A stretch of 61,638 nt of DNA, taken from assembly GCA_964426135.1 (NCBI GenBank), contig CAYRPN010000021.1, positions 1 to 61,638 on the forward strand, written 5' to 3'. Every line of letters starts with the position of its first letter. Within the stretch, counting starts at the first letter, position 1. The position numbers and the translations under genes were made by a program. The notes beneath the pieces were generated by a model, which saw only the letters and a list, made by a program, of their open reading frames with translations, was not told the origin of the DNA and did no database searches. Positions 9,229-17,175 of the stretch are shown in pieces. The stretch is from CAYRPN01 sp964426135. Lineage in GTDB: Bacteria; Planctomycetota; Phycisphaerae; Phycisphaerales; Phycisphaeraceae.

Positions 9229-9918
9229 ATGCCCGCTGCATTGATTGGCAAAAAACTCGGCATGACCCGCATCTACGACGGCGAGGGCAAACAGGTCCCC
9301 GTCACGATCATCGAGGTTGGCCCCAACTTCGTCAGCCAGGTCAAGACCGCCGCCAACGACGGTTACGACGCGGTTCAACTCGCCTTCGGCGACCGCAAGG
9401 CGCGGAACAGCACGATGGCGGAGATCGGCCACGACGGCAAGGCCGGCCTGCCTCCCAAGCGCGTCCACCATGAAGTGCGGGTGAAGGCGGATGAAACCGC
9501 CAACTACCAGCTTGGTCAGCCCCTGGGCGTCGAGGTGTTCGAAGCGATCAAGTACGTCGATGTGATCGGCACATCGAAAGGCAAGGGCTTTGCCGGTGTC
9601 ATGAAGCGCTGGGGTTTCAAGGGCATGCCCGCTTCGCACGGTTGCGAACGCAAGCACCGCTCGCCCGGCTCCATCGCCGCCCGCGCCACCAACCGCGGCT
9701 GGTCCGGCCGCCCCAAGAAGGGTCACGGCATGGCCGGTCACCTCGGTGACGCCCAGATCACGGTGCGCAGCATCGACGTGGTCAGTTGCGACAAGGAAAA
9801 AAACCTGCTGCTGGTCAAGGGCCCGGTGCCCGGCGCCAACGGCGGATACGTGTTCGTCAGGGAATCCACCCGGCTCTACAAGAGCAAGGCCGCGAAACTC
9901 AAGGCCAAGGCGTCGTAA
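9229..9918 (+). CDS. rplC: 50S ribosomal protein L3
   Basis: The 229-residue L3 protein, an early-assembling 23S rRNA binder that reaches toward the peptidyl transferase centre. The start MPAALIGKKLGMTRIY and the central GFAGVMKRWGFKG, followed by HGCERKHRSPGSIAARAT (a variant of the usual SHGSHEFHRAPGSIG-type loop), identify it. It begins with GGAG six bases upstream of the ATG at 9229. It follows rpsJ after a repeat-filled spacer rather than the usual short junction. Confidence 0.97.
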   Translation: MPAALIGKKLGMTRIYDGEGKQVPVTIIEVGPNFVSQVKTAANDGYDAVQLAFGDRKARNSTMAEIGHDGKAGLPPKRVHHEVRVKADETANYQLGQPLGVEVFEAIKYVDVIGTSKGKGFAGVMKRWGFKGMPASHGCERKHRSPGSIAARATNRGWSGRPKKGHGMAGHLGDAQITVRSIDVVSCDKEKNLLLVKGPVPGANGGYVFVRESTRLYKSKAAKLKAKAS

Positions 9919-9925
9919 GTCAGAG

Positions 9926-10098
9926 GAAGCCGAAAGCCGTCAGCCGATAGCCGTTAGCTCAAGGCATCGGAAACGGAACCGACTTCGCTCAAAGGATACT
10001 GCGACGCCCCGACAATCGACGTAAGCACAATGTGCTGACCGCAAATGTTGGCCACGAACTCTGTTAGCTAAAGGCTAACGGCTAAAGGCTAACGGCTT
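9926..10098. repeat. GGCTAAC heptamer inverted repeat, L3-L4 spacer
   Basis: Left arm 9926-9960 (GCCGATAGCCGTTAGC), loop core AAGGCATCGGAAA at 9961-9973, right arm 10062-10098 with alternating GGCTAAA and GGCTAAC units. The right arm ends 20 bases before the rplD start codon. Confidence 0.85.
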
Positions 10099-10117
10099 CA
10101 CGCCCCCACGGTGCCCT

Positions 10118-10753
10118 ATGATTTCTCTACCGATTCTCAATTCGACTGGCCAGCAGGTCGGCAGCATGGACCTCGATGAGCTGCTCCTGGGCGGCGAGGT
10201 TCGCCCCGCCCTTCTCAAGCAGGCTTACGTCCGCTACCACGCCAACCGTCGTCTGGGCACATCCAAGACTCTCAATCGCCGCGAGGTCTCGGGCTCAACC
10301 CGAAAATTGTACAAGCAAAAACACACGGGCAACGCCCGTCGCGGTGACAAGAAAACCAACATCCTCCGTCACGGCGCCCACGGCCACTCCAAGAAGCCGC
10401 ACTCCTGGCGCAAGGACATGCCGATCAAGATGCGTCGGCTTGCCAATCGCAACGCCCTGCTCGCCAAGGCCGTCGACAACGAAATCAAGATCATCGACGG
10501 CGTCAAGTTTGAAAAGCCTTCCAGCAAGCAGTTCGCCTCTCTTCTGACCGCCCTGAAAATCGATCGTACCTGCCTCCTGGCGGTCGCCCACACAGACAGC
10601 AACGAAGCTCGTTCGGCAGCGAACGTGGAGCACGTCCGCGTGACGCACGCTGATCGTCTCAACGCGTTCGATCTGCTGAACCACCGCTACCTGCTGATCG
10701 ATAAGGCCACGCTGCAAGGCTGGCTCGATCGGGCCAAGGCGCAGGTGGGATGA
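10118..10753 (+). CDS. rplD: 50S ribosomal protein L4
   Basis: The 211-residue L4 protein, which lines the exit tunnel; in Escherichia coli it also represses its own operon. Recognised by LLKQAYVRYHANRR, the variable-loop stretch with GSTRKLYKQKHTGNARRGD, and the long extension typical of the tunnel tip. Length is normal. The ATG at 10118 has only a poor ribosome binding site (GGTG), with the C-rich stretch seen before most starts in this operon. Confidence 0.96.
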   Translation: MISLPILNSTGQQVGSMDLDELLLGGEVRPALLKQAYVRYHANRRLGTSKTLNRREVSGSTRKLYKQKHTGNARRGDKKTNILRHGAHGHSKKPHSWRKDMPIKMRRLANRNALLAKAVDNEIKIIDGVKFEKPSSKQFASLLTALKIDRTCLLAVAHTDSNEARSAANVEHVRVTHADRLNAFDLLNHRYLLIDKATLQGWLDRAKAQVG

Positions 10754-10832
10754 GCCGCGCACGAAGTAAGCGGGCTTTAGCGAGCGAAAAACCAGCGACC
10801 CCCGAACTCGAAACTTTGAACTCAGAACTTTC
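10752..10832. repeat. Single-arm repeats in the L4-L23 spacer
   Basis: 10752-10774 is one arm of the GCGCACGAAGTAAGCGG family seen as a perfect inverted pair at 158-299, here overlapping the rplD stop codon. 10805-10832 is a short run of GAACTCGAAACTTTGAACTC-like units of 7-8 bases. Confidence 0.65.
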
Positions 10833-10843
10833 AGGACCCGGCC

Positions 10844-11158
10844 ATGCGTGACTCGACCTACATCATCAAACGCCCCATGATCACGGAAAAAGGCACGTGG
10901 GAAGCCACGGGCCTGCGTTCTCGCGGCAGCACCGCGGGCCAGCCGCTGAACCGCTACGCGTTCCTGGTCGACCTGCACGCGACCAAGCCGCAGATCCGGG
11001 CCGCGATCGAGGACCTGTACAAGGTCAAAGTCGCCAACGTGCGAACCCAGGTGCGCAAAGGCGTGCACTTCCGCACCAAGTTCGGCCTGGGCAAAAAGCC
11101 CGACACGAAGAAAGCTCTGGTCGAACTGCAGCCCGGCGACAAGATTGAAATCTTCTGA
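10844..11158 (+). CDS. rplW: 50S ribosomal protein L23
   Basis: The 104-residue L23, which sits at the tunnel exit and serves as docking site for trigger factor and the signal recognition particle. It begins with YIIKRPMITEKGTW, which fits the family, and has the usual AIEDLYKVKVANVRTQ. Relative to a typical L23 there is a small insertion after the first helix (RSRGSTAGQPLN, about residues 25-36) and the basic loop is short. The start at 10844 has AGGA seven bases upstream. Confidence 0.95.
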   Translation: MRDSTYIIKRPMITEKGTWEATGLRSRGSTAGQPLNRYAFLVDLHATKPQIRAAIEDLYKVKVANVRTQVRKGVHFRTKFGLGKKPDTKKALVELQPGDKIEIF

Positions 11159-11164
11159 TGCAGA

Positions 11165-11256
11165 TTTAGCCGGCGGGCTTGCCCGCCGCGAACCCTCGGA
11201 CTGAAACAAGCGTTTTTCGCTCTTGCACCCCACGGCGGGCAAGCCCGCCGGCTAAA
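11165..11256. repeat. Perfect 24-base inverted repeat, L23-L2 spacer
   Basis: Arms 11165-11188 (starting TTTAGCCGGCGGGC) and 11233-11256 are exact reverse complements, separated by 44 bases. Each arm itself contains CGGGCTTGCCCG, a small palindrome. Another, decayed copy is at 35677-35733 upstream of pstB. Confidence 0.9.
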
Positions 11257-11288
11257 TGCAAGGAAATGCCCCCGACTCAGGATCTCCC

Positions 11289-12143
11289 ATGCCGATTCGC
11301 ATTTACAAAAAAACCAGCGCTGGGCGACGCAACGCTTCGGTGAACACCAATGCCGAGGTGACGAAGTTCAAGCCGGAGAAGAGCCTGCTGGAACCGAAGA
11401 TTCGCACCAGCGGCCGCAACAACAGCGGCAAGATCACGGTGCAGAGTCGCGGCGGCGGCGCGAAGAAGCGCTACCGCGTGATCGACTTCGGTCGCCGCAA
11501 GGACGGCATGACGGCCAAGGTCGTCGGCGTCGAATACGACCCCAACCGCACCTGCCACATCGCTCTCGTGGAATACGCCGACAAGGAACGCCGGTACATC
11601 CTGGCGCCCGTCGGCATCAAGGACGGCGAAGTGATCGAGTCCGGCCCCGGCGCCCTGGAGCCCAAGGCCGGCAACGCAATGCCCCTGGCATACATCCCCG
11701 CCGGTTTGCAGGTTCACAATATCGAGATGGTGCCCGGCGGCGGCGGCACGCTCTGCCGCTCGGCCGGTTCGTACGCCCGCCTGACCAACAAGGAAGCTGG
11801 CTGGGCGACGCTGGTGTTCCCCTCCGGCGAAATCCGCCAGGTGAACCTCAAGTGCCGCGCGACCATCGGCCAGGTCGGCAACACCGATCACCAGCACGTG
11901 GTCATCGGCAAGGCCGGCCGCAACCGCCACAAGGGCTGCCGTCCGCACAACCGCGGCATGGCCCGCAACCACAACGATCATCCGCTCGGCGGCGGCTCCG
12001 GCCGCTCCAAGAAAAACCGTCCCCCCTGCGGCCCCACCGGCGTGCTCGCCAAGGGCGGCAAGACCCGCAAGCGCAAAAACGCCAGCAGCAAGCGAATCCT
12101 CCGCCGCCGCTTCAGCGTGCGGTTCGGACAACTGACGGTGTGA
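11289..12143 (+). CDS. rplB: 50S ribosomal protein L2
   Basis: The 284-residue L2, a primary 23S rRNA binder required for subunit association and peptidyl transfer. It shows MPIRIYKKTSAGRRN at the start, RGGGAKKRYRVIDFGR, AGRNRHKG and the catalytic-centre loop with GMARNHNDHPLGGGSGR. The start is the ATG at 11289 (AGGA six bases before); eleven upstream in-frame codons fall in the repeat. It is slightly longer than E. coli L2 (273). Confidence 0.97.
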   Translation: MPIRIYKKTSAGRRNASVNTNAEVTKFKPEKSLLEPKIRTSGRNNSGKITVQSRGGGAKKRYRVIDFGRRKDGMTAKVVGVEYDPNRTCHIALVEYADKERRYILAPVGIKDGEVIESGPGALEPKAGNAMPLAYIPAGLQVHNIEMVPGGGGTLCRSAGSYARLTNKEAGWATLVFPSGEIRQVNLKCRATIGQVGNTDHQHVVIGKAGRNRHKGCRPHNRGMARNHNDHPLGGGSGRSKKNRPPCGPTGVLAKGGKTRKRKNASSKRILRRRFSVRFGQLTV

Positions 12144-12146
12144 GAG

Positions 12147-12270
12147 AGCCGTTAGCCTTGAGCCGTTAGCCGTTAGCTCAAGGCATCGGACTCAGGACTC
12201 AGGACTCAGGACTCAGAACGCAGAACTCAGGACTCAGAACTCAGAACTCAGAACTCAGAACTCAGAACTC
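12147..12270. repeat. GCCGTTA arm plus eleven in-phase GACTCAG heptamers, L2-S19 spacer
   Basis: A GCCGTTAGC arm (12147-12178) and the loop core CAAGGCATCGGA (12179-12190) lead straight into an array of 7-base units from 12189 to 12265: four GACTCAG, one AACGCAG, then AACTCAG and GACTCAG variants, eleven units without any slip in phase, plus a partial unit. Here the usual right arm appears to be replaced by a different word. Confidence 0.9.
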
Positions 12271-12285
12271 TTCCCCGGACTCCCC

Positions 12286-12576
12286 ATGGCACGCAGCACG
12301 AAAAAAGGCCCGTTCGTTGAGGAACGCATCTACCGCAAGGTGGAGAAGCTCAACCAAATGGGACGCAAGGAACCGATCAAGACGTGGGCCCGCACCTGCA
12401 CGATCGTGCCGGAGTTCGTCGGCCACACGTTCGATGTTCACAACGGCAAGATTTTCCACAAGGTCTTCGTGACGGAAGACATGGTCGGCCACAAGCTCGG
12501 CGAGTTCAGCCCGACCCGCTTCTTCCGCCAGCACACCGCCGGCACGAAGGCGCAGCGCTCGACCGGTGCGGTGTAA
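12286..12576 (+). CDS. rpsS: 30S ribosomal protein S19
   Basis: The 96-residue S19, located in the 30S head, where it contacts the A-site finger in the intersubunit bridge. MARSTKKGPFVEERIYRKV, RTCTIVPEFVGHTFDVHNGK and MVGHKLGEFSPTR are all standard. The start at 12286 is preceded by GGACTCCCC, a short GGA followed by the C-rich spacer common in this operon. Confidence 0.97.
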   Translation: MARSTKKGPFVEERIYRKVEKLNQMGRKEPIKTWARTCTIVPEFVGHTFDVHNGKIFHKVFVTEDMVGHKLGEFSPTRFFRQHTAGTKAQRSTGAV

Positions 12577-12591
12577 GAGAAGCACAGTGCC

Positions 12592-12725
12592 GATAGCCGT
12601 TAGCCGTTAGCCGTTAGCCGTTAGCTCAAAGCAACGGAATCGGATTCTGGCTAAAGGCTAACGGCTAAAGGCTAAAGGCTAACGGCTAACGGCTAATGGC
12701 TAATGGCTAATGGCCGAAGGCTAAC
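12592..12725. repeat. GGCTAAC heptamer inverted repeat, S19-L22 spacer
   Basis: Left arm 12592-12626 has four GCCGTTA units; the loop core CAAAGCAACGGAAT follows at 12627-12640; the right arm 12649-12725 contains eleven heptamers in perfect phase (GGCTAAA, GGCTAAC, GGCTAAT and one GGCCGAA). It is the longest right arm in the window and ends 23 bases before the rplV start. Confidence 0.9.
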
Positions 12726-12748
12726 GGCTCCCGACGAAAGGCTCCCTC

Positions 12749-13081
12749 ATGGCTCGATTCACCAATGTACATCGCGGCGCTCGAGTCAGCCCGACCAAGG
12801 TTCGCCTGGTCGTCAAGCTGATTCAGGGCAAGCCCATCGAAGAAGCGTTCGCCATTCTGGACATGGCCAAGCAGCGGGCCGCCAAACTGATCCGCGCCTG
12901 CCTCGTGGCGGCCCAGGCCAGCGCCGACCAGGCTGAGGTCGATCCGCGTCGCCTCTTCGTTTCCGACGCTCGCGTGGACTCGGGGCCGACCATGAAGCGC
13001 TTTCAACCAAAGGACCGCGGCCGTGCCCACGCGATCCTCAAGCGAACGAGCCACATCACCGTCGGTGTGGATCCGTTTTGA
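12749..13081 (+). CDS. rplV: 50S ribosomal protein L22
   Basis: The 110-residue L22, whose hairpin lines the exit tunnel near the macrolide site. MARFTNVHRGARVSPTKVRLVVKLIQGK is typical in its pattern of VSPxKvRLV, and the hairpin stretch FVSDARVDSGPTMKRFQPKDRGRA is conserved. Start at 12749 with AAAGG and a C-rich seven-base gap. Confidence 0.96.
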   Translation: MARFTNVHRGARVSPTKVRLVVKLIQGKPIEEAFAILDMAKQRAAKLIRACLVAAQASADQAEVDPRRLFVSDARVDSGPTMKRFQPKDRGRAHAILKRTSHITVGVDPF

Positions 13082-13274
13082 GGAAGGGCCAAGGGAGAAA
13101 GGGCCAAGGGCCAAGGGGTCGAACCCAAGGCATGGCACCTGAGGAAACCTGAACCCGGACCTGAACTGTTGCAGCGAATAATGAAGTCTTAAGAACCCTT
13201 GGCCCTTGGCCCCCGGCCCTCGGCCCTGCCTTGCAGAACCCTTGGCCCTCGGCCCTTTGGCCCCAGGCCCTTTT
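13082..13274. repeat. GGCCCTT heptamer inverted repeat, L22-S3 spacer
   Basis: Left arm 13083-13118 has AAGGGCCAAGGG-type units beginning right after the rplV stop; right arm 13194-13274 has CCTTGGCCCTTGGCC and CTCGGCC variants. The loop contains GAAACCTGAAC (13143-13153), which also occurs in the L6-L18 loop at 18468-18478. Confidence 0.85.
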
Positions 13275-13285
13275 GAGAATCCCCC

Positions 13286-13990
13286 ATGGGACAAAAAGTA
13301 CATCCCTTCGGCTTCCGCGTCGGTGTCACCGAGGCTCACAAGTCCCGGTGGTACGCGCCCAAGGCGCTCTATGGCGAACTGCTGGTCGAGGATCAGAAGA
13401 TCCGCAAGTTCATCGACCAGCGACTCAACCGCAAGCCCCCCTTCGCCGCCGTCGCCGATGTTCACATCGAGCGCACCCGCGAAGAGCTGAAGGTCATCAT
13501 CAAGACCGCCCGCCCCGGCCTGGTCATCGGACCCAAGGGCCAGAGCATTGAAGAACTCACCGTGGAGCTGCAGGCGCTGACCGGCCGCAATGTGGTGGTG
13601 AACTGCATCGAGATCACGAACCCCGACATGGATTCGAAGCTGGTGGCCGAGTCGATCGGCGAGCAGTTGATCAAGCGTGCGGGTTTCCGCCGCGTGATCA
13701 AGATGAAAGCCGAAGCCGCGATGACCGCCGGCGCCAAGGGCGTGAAGATTCTGCTGGCCGGTCGCCTGGGCGGTCACGAAATGAGCCGCAACGAAGAGAT
13801 TCGCCTGGGCTCGATTCCGCTGGCGACGCTGCAGGCGAACATCGACTACGGATTCGCCGAGGCATTCACGACGTACGGCGCCATCGGGATCAAGGTGTGG
13901 ATTTTCAAGGGCCTGTTCGGCGCCCTGAAGGAAGCCGAAGTGGAATCGAAGGCAGCCGGTGCACGTCCGCGTGCTCGTGGCCGACGGTAA
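13286..13990 (+). CDS. rpsC: 30S ribosomal protein S3
   Basis: The 234-residue S3, part of the mRNA entry channel with helicase activity. MGQKVHPFGFRVGV, the KH-domain loop GLVIGPKGQSIEEL (about residues 75-88) and the C-terminal domain with AGRLGGHEMSRNEE identify it. It ends with a short Ala/Arg-rich tail. Start at 13286, preceded by GAGA and a C-rich stretch. Confidence 0.97.
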   Translation: MGQKVHPFGFRVGVTEAHKSRWYAPKALYGELLVEDQKIRKFIDQRLNRKPPFAAVADVHIERTREELKVIIKTARPGLVIGPKGQSIEELTVELQALTGRNVVVNCIEITNPDMDSKLVAESIGEQLIKRAGFRRVIKMKAEAAMTAGAKGVKILLAGRLGGHEMSRNEEIRLGSIPLATLQANIDYGFAEAFTTYGAIGIKVWIFKGLFGALKEAEVESKAAGARPRARGRR

Positions 13991-14003
13991 GCGGAAGTTT
14001 GCC

Positions 14004-14113
14004 CGTAGGGTGCGTCAAGTCCGCGCGGACGCACCTTGTTGGATGACCGATGTGCAGATTGATGTTCAGGTAGACCGATGGTGCGTCCGCGCCGAGCCTT
14101 GACGCACCCTACG
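14004..14113. repeat. GGTGCGTCCGCG inverted repeat, S3-L16 spacer
   Basis: Left arm 14004-14035 (CGTAGGGTGCGTCAAG then CCGCGCGGACGCACC) and right arm 14080-14113 are imperfect complements around 44 bases. Further copies lie at 20625-20703, 28416-28444, 46339-46427, 55742-55827 and 55968-55998. A few GAACTCAG heptamers follow at 14117-14146. Confidence 0.85.
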
Positions 14114-14153
14114 CAGAACGCAGAACTTAGAACTCAGAACCTAGGACTCCCCC

Positions 14154-14570
14154 ATGTCCATGATGCCCAAACGCGTGAAGTTCCGAAAGCAGCAGCGCGG
14201 CAAAGTGCGCGGCAATGCGACGCGCGGCAATTACGTCGCGTTCGGCGAATTCGGCCTGCAGGCGCTCGAAGGCGGCTGGATGCCCGCCCGCACGATCGAA
14301 GCGGGCCGCATGGCTGCCCGCCACTTCGTCGCTCGCGAAGGCAAGCTGTTCGTGCGTGTGTTCCCGGACAAGCCCATCAGCAAGAAGCCGCTGGAAACGC
14401 GAATGGGAACGGGCAAGGCGGAACCCGAATTCTGGGCAGCCGTGATCAAGCCCGGCACCGTGCTTTACGAACTGTCCGGCGTCGACAAGAACGTGGCCAT
14501 CGAAGCCTTCACCCGCGTCGCCCACAAGATGCCCTTCCGCTGCCGCTTCGTCGAACGTCGGCACGCCTAA
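14154..14570 (+). CDS. rplP: 50S ribosomal protein L16
   Basis: The 138-residue L16, needed for A-site tRNA accommodation. PKRVKFRKQQRGK, GYFGLQALEGGW-like FGEFGLQALEGGWM, and the KPISKKPLETRMGTGK loop are all typical. Start at 14154 with AGGA seven bases before; methionines also occur at codons 3 and 4, so the true start could be up to nine bases later. Confidence 0.96.
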   Translation: MSMMPKRVKFRKQQRGKVRGNATRGNYVAFGEFGLQALEGGWMPARTIEAGRMAARHFVAREGKLFVRVFPDKPISKKPLETRMGTGKAEPEFWAAVIKPGTVLYELSGVDKNVAIEAFTRVAHKMPFRCRFVERRHA

Positions 14571-14591
14571 GGCGGAAGTTCAACGGCCAGG

Positions 14592-14674
14592 CGTTCTGAG
14601 TTCTGAGTTTTCAAACTCAAAACTGAGAGCGCCGCCTACGGAACTTTGAACCCAGAACTCGGAACCCAGAACCC
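14592..14674. repeat. Heptamer/octamer inverted repeat, L16-L29 spacer
   Basis: TTCTGAGTTCTGAG units (14593-14608) form a left arm; GAACTTTGAACCCAGAACTC-type units (14640-14674) form a partially complementary right arm. Confidence 0.7.
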
Positions 14675-14684
14675 CGGATGACCC

Positions 14685-14894
14685 ATGAAAGCCCTCGAAG
14701 TCCACAAGATGAACGATGAAGAACTCACGGTTGAGCAGGATCGCCTGCGCCGCGAACTTTTCAATGTGCGTTCGCAGGCCGTGACGGAGAAGTTGGAGAA
14801 TCCCCGCCAGCTCGGCAACATTCGCCGGGACATCGCCCGCGTCAAGACCGAGCAGCGCGCCCGCCAGATCGCCAAGACCAAGGAGGTCAAGTAA
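14685..14894 (+). CDS. rpmC: 50S ribosomal protein L29
   Basis: The 69-residue L29, a two-helix protein at the tunnel exit beside L23. The pattern LRRELFNVRSQAVTEKLENP followed by RRDIARVKTEQRAR is characteristic. Its 3' end contains the AAGGAGG that serves as ribosome binding site for rpsQ three bases downstream, one of the few compact junctions left in this operon. Confidence 0.95.
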   Translation: MKALEVHKMNDEELTVEQDRLRRELFNVRSQAVTEKLENPRQLGNIRRDIARVKTEQRARQIAKTKEVK

Positions 14895-14897
14895 ACC

Positions 14898-15188
14898 ATG
14901 GCAGCTACCGCCACCCCACCGGCTCGTAAGCCGCTCGTCGGCACTCAGCTTGGAACTGTGACCAGCGACAAGCGCGACAAGACGCGCACCGTTGAGATCA
15001 GCTTCAGCACAAAGCACGCCAAGTACGGCAAGTACATCCGCCGCACCAGCCGCTTCCACGTGCACGACGAAAAGAACGAAAGCAAGATCGGCGACAAGGT
15101 CGAGATCACCAACTGCCGCCCGGTCAGCAAGACCAAGAGCTGGCGCCTGGTGAAAGTGGTCGAGAAGGCGCCGATCGACAACGTGTGA
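14898..15188 (+). CDS. rpsQ: 30S ribosomal protein S17
   Basis: The 96-residue S17, an early 16S rRNA binder with an OB-fold. GTVTSDKRDKTRTVEI, HAKYGKYIRRTSRFHVHDE and KIGDKVEITNCRPVSKTKSW match the family. A short Ala/Pro-rich leader precedes the core. It starts three bases after rpmC with a strong AAGGAGG inside rpmC, so it is likely translationally coupled. Confidence 0.96.
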   Translation: MAATATPPARKPLVGTQLGTVTSDKRDKTRTVEISFSTKHAKYGKYIRRTSRFHVHDEKNESKIGDKVEITNCRPVSKTKSWRLVKVVEKAPIDNV

Positions 15189-15202
15189 GTCGAGTCGTCG
15201 CT

Positions 15203-15357
15203 TCGTTTAGCGACGGGGCTTGCCCCGTTCCGAACGAAAAAGACTCGACCGCCGAAACGGGGCAAGCCCCGACGCTAAACAGAATTCGCGAAGCGCAGAA
15301 CGCGGAACGCAGAACTCGAAACGCGGAACGCAGAACTCGGAACGCAGAACCCTGAAC
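15203..15357. repeat. Inverted repeat plus nine GCAGAAC heptamers, S17-L14 spacer
   Basis: Arms 15203-15231 and 15252-15280 (GTTTAGCGACGGGGCTTGCC and its complement) enclose 20 bases. Immediately afterwards, 15295-15357 holds nine 7-base units in perfect phase: GCAGAAC, GCGGAAC, GCAGAAC, TCGAAAC and so on. Two repeat types are thus placed side by side. Confidence 0.88.
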
Positions 15358-15376
15358 TCAGATCGGATCAGTTGCC

Positions 15377-15763
15377 ATGCTGCAGAACGAAGCACGAGTC
15401 GACGTTGCGGACAACACAGGCGCCAAAATCGCCTACATCATCCGCGTGGAAGGCGGCACGACCCGCAGCGGCCGGTTTACCCGCCGCACCGCGTCCATCG
15501 GCGACAAGGTGATGTGCGCGATCAAGAAGGCGCTGCCCTCGGGCGAAGTGAAGGTCGGCTCCAAGAGCAAGGCCGTCGTCGTCCGCACCGCCAAGTCCGT
15601 GCGCCGCGCCGACGGCAGCTACGTCAAGTTCGACCGCAGCGCGGTGGTGCTGATCGACGACGAAGGCAACCCCAAAGGCACGCGCATCTTCGGAGCCGTG
15701 GCTCGCGAACTTCGCGACCGCAACTTCATGAAGATCGTTTCCCTGGCTGCGGAAGTGGTGTGA
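15377..15763 (+). CDS. rplN: 50S ribosomal protein L14
   Basis: The 128-residue L14, which forms intersubunit bridges and contacts L19. MLQNEARVDVADNTGAK, the GDKVMCAIKKALPSGEVKVG strand and GTRIFGAVARELRDRNFMKIVSLA identify it. There is a small insertion compared with the 122-residue E. coli form. The start at 15377 has only GGA nine bases before it. Confidence 0.96.
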   Translation: MLQNEARVDVADNTGAKIAYIIRVEGGTTRSGRFTRRTASIGDKVMCAIKKALPSGEVKVGSKSKAVVVRTAKSVRRADGSYVKFDRSAVVLIDDEGNPKGTRIFGAVARELRDRNFMKIVSLAAEVV

Positions 15764-15769
15764 TGAAAG

Positions 15770-15865
15770 GCCGTTAGCTATTAGCCGTTAGCTACTAGCT
15801 TAAGGCAACCGACAACGAATGACTTGTTTCCGAGCTAACGGCTCAAGGCTAACGGCTAAAGGCTT
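15770..15865. repeat. GGCTAAC heptamer inverted repeat, L14-L24 spacer
   Basis: Left arm 15770-15802, core TAAGGCAACCGACAA (15801-15815), right arm 15833-15865. With a loop of about 30 bases it is the most compact member of the family in this operon. It ends six bases before the rplX start. Confidence 0.85.
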
Positions 15866-15871
15866 TCCCCC

Positions 15872-16207
15872 ATGCCTCAACACGTACGAAAAGGCGACCT
15901 GGTGCAGGTGATCTCCGGCGACGACAAAGGTCGCCAGGGACTGATCCTGCGCGTCATCCCCAAACTTCAGAAGGTGCTGGTGCAAGGCATCAACATCCAC
16001 AAGAAGCACGTCCGCAAGTCGCAGATGAACCCGCAGGGCGGCGTCATCACCAAGGAACTGCCCATTCACATTTCGAATGTGCTCCCCGTGGTGGACGGCA
16101 AGCCGACCCGCGTCCGTTTCGTGACCAAGCCGGACGGCTCGAAGGTTCGCGTCGCCGTGGATGGCGGCAAGGAAATCGGCGTCCCGCTCCGCAAGGCTCG
16201 CAAGTAA
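15872..16207 (+). CDS. rplX: 50S ribosomal protein L24
   Basis: The 111-residue L24, an assembly initiator on 23S rRNA. The KOW motif KGDLVQVISGDDKGRQGLIL (residues 7-26), GINIHKKHVRKS and GGVITKELPIHISNVLPV are typical. Start at 15872, AAAGG nine bases upstream at the end of the repeat arm, so here a repeat supplies the ribosome binding site. Confidence 0.95.
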   Translation: MPQHVRKGDLVQVISGDDKGRQGLILRVIPKLQKVLVQGINIHKKHVRKSQMNPQGGVITKELPIHISNVLPVVDGKPTRVRFVTKPDGSKVRVAVDGGKEIGVPLRKARK

Positions 16208-16243
16208 TCCGACTCAGGACCGACCCAAGACTCAGGACTTCCC

Positions 16244-16819
16244 ATGACTCCCCGCTTGAAGACAAAATTTGCCGCCGACGTCGTCGCCAAGGTGAAGGAA
16301 AAGTACGCCATCACCAACCCCATGGCCATGCCGCGCCTGGAAAAGATCGTGGTGCAGGTGGGCATGGGTAAGTCGCTCGAAGGCACCAAGCTCAACCCCA
16401 AGCACAAAGAGCAGGTCATCAAGGACCTGACCATCATCACCGGCCAGAAGCCCGTGATCACGCTCGCCAAGAAGTCCGTGGCGAACTTCAAGACCCGCGC
16501 CGGCTACGAAAACGGCGCCCGCGTCACCCTTCGCGGCGACCGCATGTGGGAGTTCTTCGACCGCCTGATCTCCCTGGCGATTCCCCGCATCAAGGACTTC
16601 CGCGGGCTGAAGACCACCAGCTTCGACGGTCGCGGCAACTACGCCTTCGGCGTCAACGAACAAGGCATCTTCCCCGAAGTGGACATGGCCAACGCCGAGT
16701 TCATTCACGGCATGAACATCCAGATTTGCTTCAAGAACAGCACCAACGACCGCACCGCTTTCGTGCTCACCGAACTGGGCTTCCCGTTCGCCAAGCCGGA
16801 GCCGGCCGTCAAACACTGA
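16244..16819 (+). CDS. rplE: 50S ribosomal protein L5
   Basis: The 191-residue L5, which binds 5S rRNA in the central protuberance. NPMAMPRLEKIVVQVGMG, TGQKPVITLAKKSVANFKTR, and the C-terminal FGVNEQGIFPEVD are clear family signatures. The junction with rplX is short (36 bases) but still contains two GACTCAGGA-type units. Start at 16244, AGGA six bases upstream. Confidence 0.97.
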   Translation: MTPRLKTKFAADVVAKVKEKYAITNPMAMPRLEKIVVQVGMGKSLEGTKLNPKHKEQVIKDLTIITGQKPVITLAKKSVANFKTRAGYENGARVTLRGDRMWEFFDRLISLAIPRIKDFRGLKTTSFDGRGNYAFGVNEQGIFPEVDMANAEFIHGMNIQICFKNSTNDRTAFVLTELGFPFAKPEPAVKH

Positions 16820-16821
16820 TG

Positions 16822-16890
16822 AACGTTTCAGGTTTTGAAACTTGAAACCTTGAAACGCTGAAACTTTGGAACCTTGGAACTTTGGAACCC
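16822..16890. repeat. GAAACTT/GGAACTTT repeats, L5-S14 spacer
   Basis: CGTTTCAGGTTTTGAAACTT (16823-16842) folds back on itself; this is followed by TTGAAACCTTGAAACG units of 8 bases and TTGGAACC units of 8 bases. Confidence 0.7.
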
Positions 16891-16897
16891 TGATCCC

Positions 16898-17167
16898 ATG
16901 GCAACCAAATCAACATTCACCCGCCTGGCCCGTCTGAAGAAGACGGTGGCCAAGTACGCCGAGCTTCGCAAGCAGTTGAAGAAGGAAGGCAATTATGCCG
17001 CCCTGATGAAGCTGCCTCGCGACGCAAGCCCGACTCGTTTGCGCAACATCTGTTCGCTGACGGGCCGCAGCCGCGGCAACTACCAGAAGTTCAAGGTGTC
17101 CCGCCTGATGCTCCGCAAGCTCGCGCTGGAAGGCGTGATCCCGGGCATGCGCAAGGCTTCGTGGTAA
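16898..17167 (+). CDS. rpsN: 30S ribosomal protein S14 (zinc-independent)
   Basis: The 89-residue S14. RLKKTVAKYAELRKQLKKEG, PTRLRNICSLTGRSRGNYQKF and the C-terminal IPGMRKASW identify it. The CxxC pairs of the zinc-binding short form are absent; only one cysteine remains in NICSLTGR, so this is the zinc-independent type, here shorter than the 101 residues of E. coli. L36 and L32 in this window do keep their zinc motifs. The ATG at 16898 is chosen; eight upstream codons belong to the repeat. Confidence 0.95.
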   Translation: MATKSTFTRLARLKKTVAKYAELRKQLKKEGNYAALMKLPRDASPTRLRNICSLTGRSRGNYQKFKVSRLMLRKLALEGVIPGMRKASW

Positions 17168-17175
17168 GCAGATAA